A stretch of DNA of 64,000 bases from contig JAFUAY010000007.1 of the NCBI GenBank assembly GCA_017460515.1, forward strand, positions 1-64,000, written 5' to 3'. Below are positions 57,706 to 64,000 of this stretch, one piece after another (the first letter of the stretch is position 1; every line of letters starts with the position of its first letter). The DNA comes from Prevotella sp. Lineage in GTDB: Bacteria > Bacteroidota > Bacteroidia > Bacteroidales > Bacteroidaceae. The notes below the pieces were generated by a model, which did not search any database, was not told the origin of the DNA, and saw nothing but the letters and a program-made list of their open reading frames with translations. The translations under genes and the position numbers were made by a program.

Positions 57706-58779
57706 TCAGTTCTCAGCTCTATACAACTTTCTCACTTTCTTCATATCGTGCTGCACCATGATGCGCACCAGTTCTTCAAACGATGTCTTCTGCGGATTCC
57801 ATCCCAACTGTTCGCGTGCCTTCGTAGGATCACCCAGCAACTGGTCAACCTCGGCAGGGCGGAAGTATTTCGGGTCAACTTCCACGATAACCTTTCCCGT
57901 CTTCACATCGATACCTTTCTCGTCGACGCCTGTTCCTTCCCAGCGCAGGTCGATACCAGCCTCTTTGAAAGCCAGCGTACAGAACTCCCTGACGGTATGA
58001 TACTGTCCTGTAGCGATGACGAAATCATCAGGCTTTTCCTGTTGCAGAATCAGCCACATGCACTCCACGTAGTCTTTCGCATAGCCCCAGTCACGCAAAC
58101 TGTTCATATTACCCAGGTAGAGCTTGTCCTGATAGCCCTGTGCAATACGTGCGGCAGCCAGTGTGATCTTACGCGTCACGAAGGTCTCTCCCCTTCGTTC
58201 GCTCTCATGATTAAACAGGATACCGTTACAGCAGTACATGCCGTAACTCTCACGGTAGTTCTTCATGATCCAGTAGCCATAGAGCTTTGCCACACCATAG
58301 GGACTGCGCGGATAGAACGGCGTTGTCTCCTTCTGCGGCACCTCCTGCACCATTCCGAACAGTTCGCTGGTAGAAGCCTGATAGATTCGGCAACTATTGG
58401 CGAGTCCGGAGATACGCACTGCCTCCAACAAGCGCAACACACCCATGGCATCGGCATCTGCCGTAAACTCCGGCACATCGAAGCTCACCTTCACGTGGCT
58501 CTGAGCTGCCAGGTTATAGATCTCGTCGGGTTTGATTTCACTGATGATGCGAATCAGGCTGCTACTGTCTGTCATATCGCCCCAGTGCAGTTCCACCAGA
58601 CGTTTCTTCTTCATATCGCGCACCCACTCATCCAGATACAGATGTTCGATGCGTCCTGTATTAAACGAGCTGCTGCGACGCAGTATTCCGTGAACTTCGT
58701 AACCTTTCTCAATCAGGAACTCGGCAAGAAAACTGCCGTCCTGTCCGCTGATACCAGTTATCAATGCAACTTTCGACAT
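57706..58779 (-). CDS. gmd: GDP-mannose 4,6-dehydratase
   Basis: 357 residues. [20 protein letters not shown] (NADP loop), [96 protein letters not shown] (catalytic S/T, Y, K) and [20 protein letters not shown]. First enzyme of GDP-fucose synthesis. Promoter TAACTTTG on the minus strand (58852-58859). Confidence 0.97.
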   Translation of the reverse strand: MSKVALITGISGQDGSFLAEFLIEKGYEVHGILRRSSSFNTGRIEHLYLDEWVRDMKKKRLVELHWGDMTDSSSLIRIISEIKPDEIYNLAAQSHVKVSFDVPEFTADADAMGVLRLLEAVRISGLANSCRIYQASTSELFGMVQEVPQKETTPFYPRSPYGVAKLYGYWIMKNYRESYGMYCCNGILFNHESERRGETFVTRKITLAAARIAQGYQDKLYLGNMNSLRDWGYAKDYVECMWLILQQEKPDDFVIATGQYHTVREFCTLAFKEAGIDLRWEGTGVDEKGIDVKTGKVIVEVDPKYFRPAEVDQLLGDPTKAREQLGWNPQKTSFEELVRIMVQHDMKKVRKLYRAEN

Positions 58780-58903
58780 GTCTGTGTATTATAAAATATA
58801 TGAAATCGTGATTTGGCAAGCATGCGCCTTGCCCTTGTTGTTTCTAAGCTGCAAAGTTACGCATTTTATTTGAAACAGAAACAATTTCGCTGAAAATTAT
58901 GGC

Positions 58904-60793
58904 TCAACAGGGAATCCACATCCAGAACACAGAGCCTTTTCCCTTGCCTTCTGAGATGACGCCGATATCTCCGTGACAGGCATCGGCAAAGGCCTTGCAG
59001 ATAGATAGGCCCAGTCCTGTTCCCTGTATGAAGTCATTAACCTTGAAGAAACGCTCGAAAATCTTTTGCTGTGCCTCGTACGATATGCCATCGCCCGTAT
59101 CCTCACAATAGACGTATAGTCCACGCTGGCTGTTTCTCTCCTCGATGCAGTATCCCACCTTGATATGTCCCTCATGGGTGTATTTCACCGCATTGGTGAC
59201 GAAGTTGGTGATGACCTGCGACACCCTGCCAGCATCTATCCTGACGGGGAGTGCGTCGTAGGGATTGTCCTTGAGGAACGCCACGCCAGGCTCCTGCACC
59301 CTGGGACTCAGTGACTCACAGAGTTCGTTGAATGTCTTGGCGAAGTCCACATTCTCAGGCTCAATGCTTACCGTTCCCGACTCCAGCGACGAGGCAGTGA
59401 GGATATCATCGACCAGTCGCAGCAACATGTCGCAGTTATTCTTGATGATCTGCAGTATCTCCTGTCTGTCGGGTCCCGTCAATGACGATAGCACCTCCGA
59501 GAATCCCACGATGGCATTGATAGGCGTACGTATCTCATGGGTCATATTAGCCAGGAAGAGCGTCTTCATCTGTCCCGACTCCTTGGCTCGTTTCGTCTCT
59601 TTCTTCAGCTGGTCCTGCTTATGCATCAGGTCGTTGATGTTTCTCCACACGCCAAAGGCACCCAGCAGCCGTCCGTTCTTGTCGAACTCCGGGATGCAGT
59701 TGATGTGTACCCACTGCAGCTCCGTCGAGCTCTGCGTCACCACGGGATACATCTGTCCCACGTAGACCAGCGGTTTGCGGAGTGCCTCTGCCGGATTTGC
59801 CAGCGCCTTGACAAATTCTTCCTCCTGGTTGACGAAGATCTTTTGCATCTGTCGCAGGATGAACGAGCGCACCACGGTGTTCAGTCCGCTATAGAACTCA
59901 ATGATGTCCCTATCCAGACTGATGCGCCATGCCTGCATCTTGCAGAACTGCATCATGTAGCGCAGCTCAGCCTCATAGTTCTTAATAGACTGTATCAGCT
60001 TCTGCATCTCCACGTCGTTCTTCTTCACGTTTTCATACATCTCACGTTCCTCGGTGACGTCGTTGGCAGAGACTGCTATATAGATCAGGTTCCCATTATC
60101 GTCATACAGCGGGTGGATGCTGATCTCCAGATACACGTGCATGTTCCTTTCCGGGATGATGCTCAGCGAACAGGCCCAGTAATCTTCCGGATGATTACGG
60201 TCCATCACCTCGTTGAAGGGCGACATATCGAAGAGGTTCACCTTCGAGAAGAATTCGTCGCCAGCATCGCTTTCGAAGTGGCATATCTTTCTCATGGCGC
60301 GGTTCGCATCCAGTAGCCTGCCGTCAGGCGAATAGAAGGAGAGGCCTATGATAGAGTTCTCGAAGATGGTCTTGTATCTTTCCGACAGCTGTTCCACCTC
60401 CCATTCCTTCATAATGGCTTCCGTCTCGTCAGTCAGTGTGGCAATGATGTTGACAGGTTTCCCGTCGACATATTCTGCGATGGCATGTCCATGCATGTAG
60501 TGCCAGTCGGGTTCTCTCTGTCCTGTATAGTTATAGTCCCATCGGTAGCGGCATTCCGCCTCCTTGTCCGAACCGTTGCTCAGGCGTTCAATGAATGTGC
60601 GGAACTGCTGGCGGTCGTCAGGATGGATATAGGTGTAGCACACCTCTATGCCTACGTTATTACCGAACAGTGCCTTTCCGTGCAGGTCGTAGACGCGGTT
60701 CTGCTCCAGGTCCAGACACATCACGTGGTTCCCGCTGATGTCGAGGGCCATCGTCATGGCCTGCTGCTCGTCAAACATGATATTCTCATTCAT
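58904..60793 (-). CDS. PAS-domain histidine kinase (intact)
   Basis: 629 residues from the ATG at 60793 (TTG at 60814 is inside the preceding stop region). Three PAS-like units: 15-130, MKEWEVEQLSERYKTIFENS IIGLSFYSPDGRLLDANRAM and EFYSGLNTVV. HisKA with TLFLANMTHEIRTPINAIVG, phospho-acceptor His419; HATPase with N-box VITNFVTNAVKYTHEG, G1 CEDTGDGIS and G2 GTGLGLSICK. No receiver domain, no membrane segment. Cytosolic sensor kinase; a partner response regulator is not next to it. Coupled to the preceding kinase gene. Confidence 0.92.
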   Translation of the reverse strand: MNENIMFDEQQAMTMALDISGNHVMCLDLEQNRVYDLHGKALFGNNVGIEVCYTYIHPDDRQQFRTFIERLSNGSDKEAECRYRWDYNYTGQREPDWHYMHGHAIAEYVDGKPVNIIATLTDETEAIMKEWEVEQLSERYKTIFENSIIGLSFYSPDGRLLDANRAMRKICHFESDAGDEFFSKVNLFDMSPFNEVMDRNHPEDYWACSLSIIPERNMHVYLEISIHPLYDDNGNLIYIAVSANDVTEEREMYENVKKNDVEMQKLIQSIKNYEAELRYMMQFCKMQAWRISLDRDIIEFYSGLNTVVRSFILRQMQKIFVNQEEEFVKALANPAEALRKPLVYVGQMYPVVTQSSTELQWVHINCIPEFDKNGRLLGAFGVWRNINDLMHKQDQLKKETKRAKESGQMKTLFLANMTHEIRTPINAIVGFSEVLSSLTGPDRQEILQIIKNNCDMLLRLVDDILTASSLESGTVSIEPENVDFAKTFNELCESLSPRVQEPGVAFLKDNPYDALPVRIDAGRVSQVITNFVTNAVKYTHEGHIKVGYCIEERNSQRGLYVYCEDTGDGISYEAQQKIFERFFKVNDFIQGTGLGLSICKAFADACHGDIGVISEGKGKGSVFWMWIPC

Positions 60794-60810
60794 CTTTCGT
60801 TCACCGTTTT

Positions 60811-62751
60811 TCAATCGTCAAGTTCTCTTTTCTTCTCAATCACCGTTGCCGTGCAGGGTATGGATACCCACACGCTGGTGCCTTTGCCGTAGTCCGACTG
60901 TATATCGATGCTGCCCCCCATCTGCTTCACGAGCAGTTGCACGATAGGCATATCCAGTCCCGATCCCGTCATGTTGCCGTTCTCCTTTCGTGAGAAGTGT
61001 TCGTAGATATGATCCAGGTCTTCCAGCGTCACGCCGGCTCCGGTATTCTCAATATTGATGGTCAGTTCTCCGCGTCGGTACTCATAGCTGGCTGCTATGG
61101 AGCCGTGTGTCGTTGAGAGACAGGATAGTGCACAGAGTCGCTGTATGATCATTCCCACGTGGTTCAGGTCTATATCCACCACCAGGCTGTTATAGGGCTG
61201 GCTGATGAGCGTCTGCACGCCTGGCTGTACTGTTGCCATTCCGATGCGGCACTGTGGTTCGAAAGCCAGTGCGAAGTCCACCGGTTCCCTGTTGTACTCC
61301 TCCATATTGGCGTCGAGTCGTGAGATGAACAGCACGTCGTTGACCAGCAGCAGCAGTTCGTTGGTGCTTTTCTTGATCTGTTCTATGAAGAATGGTTCGT
61401 CGTGCTCTTCGTGCTGTTCCGCAAACAACCGGGCATAGCCGATGATGTTGTTCAGTGGCGTACGTATCTCATAGCTCATATTGGTCAGGAAGGCCTGTTT
61501 GAGCAGTTCCGTCTCCTGTGCCTTCTTCGTCTCTGCCGCCAGTCGCTGTTCCGTCTCTACCGTATTGGTAATATCGCGGAACATGCCGAAATAGCGTTCT
61601 ACGTTGCCTTCGGCATCCAGCATCGGCACCATACTGAACAGCAGCCATATCTGTCGTCCTTTCTTGTCGCGTATCTCCAGTTCCACTGCCTGTACGATAC
61701 CGTTCTTCGTCAGGTGGTCCATGCGGTTCAGCACACTGTTGACCGTACGTCGGAAGCGTGGTGTGGCCAGTCGGATGCAGCGCAGTTGCGACATCCTCAT
61801 CCTGCTGTCCGTCTCCCTATTGACTATCTCGAAGGTATAGGCCTTCGGGTAGTAGTTCACCATCTGCACACCACTGACGCTCAGTGCGTAGTCAATGTTG
61901 GCAATATACTGTTTGATGTCCTTCGTACCCTGTTGCAACTGTCGGATGCCAGCCTGCAGCTTGTGGAACGACTCCACCATCTCCGTGATGTCGTGGCCCG
62001 ACATATAGATTCCTTCCAGATCTCCCTTCTCATTGCGAATGGGGTTGATGGCCGACTCATAGTACATCCGTCCCTGCAGTCCTAGCTCATCCAGTCGGTA
62101 CACCCTGTCGTGCAGATCATTGAAATTGATGACGCTGCCCGAATACGAGTTCTCCATCTGTTTCAGGGGTATCTGGTTGTAGAATGGGTTATTCTTCAGC
62201 AGGAAAGTGCCGTCGAGCACCTGTTCGCGGCTCTTCACGTTGAATGCCTTACAGGCCCGATCGTTGATATCCGTCAGCACTCCGTTCTTGTCGTAGTAGA
62301 GCATGTCCAGCAGTGACGAGTTGAAGATGGTATGGTAGCGCATCAGTAGTTCGCGTGCCTTCTCTTTCCTGCGATGCTCCTCCGTCACGTCGTGCTGTAT
62401 ACCCATCAGCAAGGTGGCTATTCCACGTTCATCACGGCTCACCACCGATACCGACATCTCGTAGAGCCTGCAGTCGGCCTCTTTTGCCGCCCTGCTGCGT
62501 ATGGTCACCTTACCGTTTTCTCTCTTTCCGTCGCACACGTCAAAGATGATGCTTCTCATGTCGTCCAGGTCGTCACGATGGAAGTACCTGGCAAACTCCG
62601 CAGGGTTATGTTCCCTACCATATTCGCCAGTCTCCGAGAGGTAACAGTAACGTCGTGTAGCCGGGAAGAAAAACCACAGCCGCAGCCTGCCTGTCTTCAG
62701 GATCAGCGCCAGACGCGCCTTTTGGTTTTTACTGTCCAAATTATTGTCCAT
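60811..62751 (-). CDS. PAS-domain histidine-kinase-like protein lacking the phospho-acceptor His (pseudokinase)
   Basis: 646 residues. PAS units near 20-120, RYHTIFNSSLLDMLYYDKNG VLTDIND, FNDLHDRVYRLDELGL, and GTKDIKQYIANIDYALSVSG. The H-box reads AFLTNMSYEIRTPLNNIIGY: the His is Tyr427 (codon TAT, 61471-61473). The ATPase domain is altered as well: the N-box Asn is missing (MIIQRLCALSCLSTTHGSIA), G1 is NTGAGV, G2 is MTGSGLDMPIV. Fold is retained, catalysis is unlikely. Probably a sensory or scaffold partner of the kinase downstream. Promoter TATCTTTG (62787-62794, minus). Confidence 0.9.
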   Translation of the reverse strand: MDNNLDSKNQKARLALILKTGRLRLWFFFPATRRYCYLSETGEYGREHNPAEFARYFHRDDLDDMRSIIFDVCDGKRENGKVTIRSRAAKEADCRLYEMSVSVVSRDERGIATLLMGIQHDVTEEHRRKEKARELLMRYHTIFNSSLLDMLYYDKNGVLTDINDRACKAFNVKSREQVLDGTFLLKNNPFYNQIPLKQMENSYSGSVINFNDLHDRVYRLDELGLQGRMYYESAINPIRNEKGDLEGIYMSGHDITEMVESFHKLQAGIRQLQQGTKDIKQYIANIDYALSVSGVQMVNYYPKAYTFEIVNRETDSRMRMSQLRCIRLATPRFRRTVNSVLNRMDHLTKNGIVQAVELEIRDKKGRQIWLLFSMVPMLDAEGNVERYFGMFRDITNTVETEQRLAAETKKAQETELLKQAFLTNMSYEIRTPLNNIIGYARLFAEQHEEHDEPFFIEQIKKSTNELLLLVNDVLFISRLDANMEEYNREPVDFALAFEPQCRIGMATVQPGVQTLISQPYNSLVVDIDLNHVGMIIQRLCALSCLSTTHGSIAASYEYRRGELTINIENTGAGVTLEDLDHIYEHFSRKENGNMTGSGLDMPIVQLLVKQMGGSIDIQSDYGKGTSVWVSIPCTATVIEKKRELDD

Positions 62752-62786
62752 AGGTTAGTAACTCAGTTCATAAGTATTTGTGCGTG

Positions 62787-62794
62787 CAAAGATA
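62787..62794 (-). promoter_or_regulatory. -7 box TATCTTTG of the kinase pair
   Basis: TATCTTTG on the minus strand, 36 bases before the ATG at 62751. Confidence 0.6.
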
Positions 62795-62833
62795 GACAAA
62801 ATTCGCAAAACAACAAAAAAATACTACATTTTT

Positions 62834-62875
62834 CTTTCATCTATCATCTCTCATCTTTCATCTCTCATCTTCCAT
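62834..62875 (-). repeat. Six heptamer repeats (consensus ATGANAG) at the end of a methyltransferase fragment
   Basis: Plus strand: CTTTCAT CTATCAT, CTCTCAT CTTTCAT, CTCTCAT CTTCCAT. The stop codon of the fragment (62858-62860) lies inside the array, so a change of copy number would alter the last codons. Confidence 0.65.
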
Positions 62876-63448
62876 CGCTCTCCTGATTCTCTCCTTCCCT
62901 ATATCGCAGATGGTTTTGTATCCCGCCTTATATGCCTCACTATCCTCTTTGCACGGTTCAGGTTGCTGTATCATGATGAACGAACGGTGTCCCCCGTCCT
63001 CGTCATTCAGTTCTATCACCGCATGGGCAGTCGTGGCTGATCCGGAGAAGAAGTCCAGTATGATAGCATCCTTCTCCGCCCCCACCCTCACGATATCCTT
63101 CATCAGTTCGTTCAGCCATCGCTTCCACCTGTCAATGATGTTGGGCTGCACGGGTTCCGTCGGTGTGTCATCATCCGCAATAACGTGAGACAGCACGCGC
63201 CCTATGCTCTCCAGCCGACTTCCGGCACAGCAAAGCCGAGTGTCGCCGTTGAGATACATCTTGTAGTAAGGTACCATCATGGCGTGCAACATGCTTCTAT
63301 AAACAGAGTCCTTCTGAGGTGTAAGCCCTTTCGAATCATATTTCTCCCAAAGATTAACATCATCCCCCACATCGTTTCCCATCAAGTGTTCCAACCGATT
63401 GATGATGCTATCCTGAATATATTCCTTGTAAATATCTATGTTACTCAT
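62858..63448 (-). pseudogene. DNA methyltransferase (type III Mod-like), C-terminal fragment
   Basis: 196 residues. EKDAIILDFFSGSATTAHAV and MIQQPEPCKEDSEAYKAGYK TICDIGKERIRRA are the end part of Mod-type (beta-class) N4/N6 methyltransferases, including motif I FxGSGTTAHAV. The catalytic DPPY and recognition domain, which come earlier in this class, are absent; instead MSNIDIYKEYIQDSIINRLE HLMGNDVG leads. So either an internal deletion or a fusion; it can bind AdoMet at best. Promoter TATCTTTG with hairpin (63475-63516). Confidence 0.72.
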
Positions 63449-63474
63449 TGTAGTCCTATCTTCTAATCAAATCG

Positions 63475-63516
63475 CAAAGATACGAAAAATCCCGCTCATT
63501 ATGACATGAACGGGAT
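63475..63516 (-). promoter_or_regulatory. Terminator-promoter composite, variant E
   Basis: ATCCCG (63489-63494) pairs with CGGGAT (63511-63516), stem extended by ATGAG/TTCAT; then TTTTTCG and TATCTTTG (63475-63482) on the minus strand. Stem sequence differs from copies A-D, layout is equal. Confidence 0.6.
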
Positions 63517-63556
63517 GATATTAAGAGATTTTAGGAATTAGCCTTGACTCGATTAA

Positions 63557-64000
63557 TTATACGGCATATTCGAATGCCAACTCCAATTGGCTTTCCTGCC
63601 GTTGCTTTGCGTGATGTCTGTGAGTGGTCTTACGACGACTCTGCATTGTTGCCAGATTATCAAAAAGTGTGCATACCTGACTATTTACAGCATCAAAGTC
63701 CTTCTCATCGTAACTCTGGATTAATCGATCCTCCGATGTTGTGTCCATTGCCATGAAGTCGGGCACCTTTAGCTTTCGCAGATACTGGCTCTGCCAGCGA
63801 GGGAAGCCGCCGTTCATGTTGTTGGTAATGCTAACTATCTGCTGACGGATGATGTCCGACATCAAGATTGCACTGAGAATCTTCAACTTGCGTACACTAT
63901 GTCCGGTGACATAGTAAATATTGTGAAGCGGATAGAACTGGCCCTCATCCACAAAGATGTAACGATTGCCTGACATGTCAGGAAGCAGGATTTTCGCCTC
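63557..64000 (-). CDS. Eco57I-type/N6-adenine methyltransferase, C-terminal part (runs off window)
   Basis: The frame is open to the window edge: AKILLPDMSGNRYIFVDEGQ, FYPLHNIYYVTGHSVRKLKI, NGGFPRWQSQYLRKLKVPDF. This is the C-terminal target-recognition part of large type II (Eco57I/TaqI-like) enzymes (KILLPD.....D..FYP.HN.YY). About 147 residues visible, ending RQESQLELAFEYAV. With the Mod fragment 60 bases on, this region is a second methyltransferase locus. Confidence 0.75.
   Translation of the reverse strand, partial: EAKILLPDMSGNRYIFVDEGQFYPLHNIYYVTGHSVRKLKILSAILMSDIIRQQIVSITNNMNGGFPRWQSQYLRKLKVPDFMAMDTTSEDRLIQSYDEKDFDAVNSQVCTLFDNLATMQSRRKTTHRHHAKQRQESQLELAFEYAV

Noticed and set aside
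57388..58794. 468-codon plus-strand ORF
   Set aside because: It lies opposite gmd and the start of fcl, which have clear enzyme motifs; the plus-strand product has no recognisable domain and high His/Cys/Leu content typical of a shadow frame.
62834..62875. Heptamer array as CRISPR
   Set aside because: Units are seven bases with no spacers.
63731..63750. Third copy of the palindromic insert (CCTCCGATGTTG)
   Set aside because: Resembles half of the hairpin, but the second arm and the hexamers are missing.

Overview
The window looks like a chromosome segment of a Prevotella/Segatella-type member of the Bacteroidota. This rests on the TAnnTTTG -7 promoter box before most genes, weak Shine-Dalgarno sequences, many lipoproteins with an LxxC box, a small DUF4492-type protein directly before cydAB, DUF6078 and DUF349 proteins, a GH29 fucosidase and a PepD dipeptidase. 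I see no rRNA, tRNA or CRISPR array.

1-2.9 kb: an edge-truncated DUF362 gene, a flavodoxin-fold reductase, a DMT-transporter fragment, a DUF554 membrane protein, then a scar made of a cupin gene tail, a broken IS4-type transposase and an unidentified coding fragment. 3-9 kb: a hypothetical gene and a restriction-modification operon on the minus strand. Its first gene is a 998-residue enzyme with both a cytosine-C5 and an adenine-N6 methyltransferase domain, followed by an HNH nuclease and a small unknown protein. The leader before this operon is long and rich in repeats.

9.2-30.8 kb: accessory genes, mostly on the plus strand: acetyltransferases (GNAT, CatA-like, Vat/CatB-like), GyrI-like effector-binding proteins, VOC, methionine sulfoxide repair (a cupin-MsrA fusion and a free-Met-R-SO reductase), NAD(P)H/FMN oxidoreductases, YaaA, a membrane 4Fe-4S protein and an S41 peptidase. 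Many broken genes lie among them (alpha/beta hydrolase, TonB receptor, MBL hydrolase, cytidylate-kinase-like, PLD-like), several of them chimeras left by deletions.

30.8-36.5 kb: an aldo/keto reductase, flavodoxin and alpha/beta-hydrolase group with two AraC regulators. 36.6-46 kb: an hsdR relic, GH29 fucosidase, a DUF349 protein, CorA, PepD, a flippase-like membrane protein and a membrane-anchored AraC-type regulator. 46-53.4 kb: two lipoproteins, then an HlyD plus two-permease ABC export operon. 53.6-58.8 kb: cytochrome bd oxidase, then GDP-fucose synthesis (gmd, fcl). 58.9-62.8 kb: two tandem PAS histidine kinases, the first of which lacks the phospho-acceptor His. 62.8 kb to the end: fragments of further DNA methyltransferases.

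The most striking observation is a 42-base in-frame palindromic insert found in two unrelated redox genes (599-640, minus strand; 21982-22023, plus strand). Both copies carry the 17-base hairpin CGATGTTGATAACATCG between two GGAGGG hexamers 30 bases apart, and both interrupt conserved cysteine-containing segments. This looks like a very small mobile palindrome that is either tolerated as translated protein or skipped during expression. Other structure worth following up: triple 22-bp palindromic iterons, paired 18-bp direct repeats beside an AraC-type regulator, recurrent terminator-promoter composites, a TTTGCTACCGCC 3'-end motif, and repeats that supply a promoter and a start codon to a truncated gene. 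All calls were made by reading the sequence; no database search was run.
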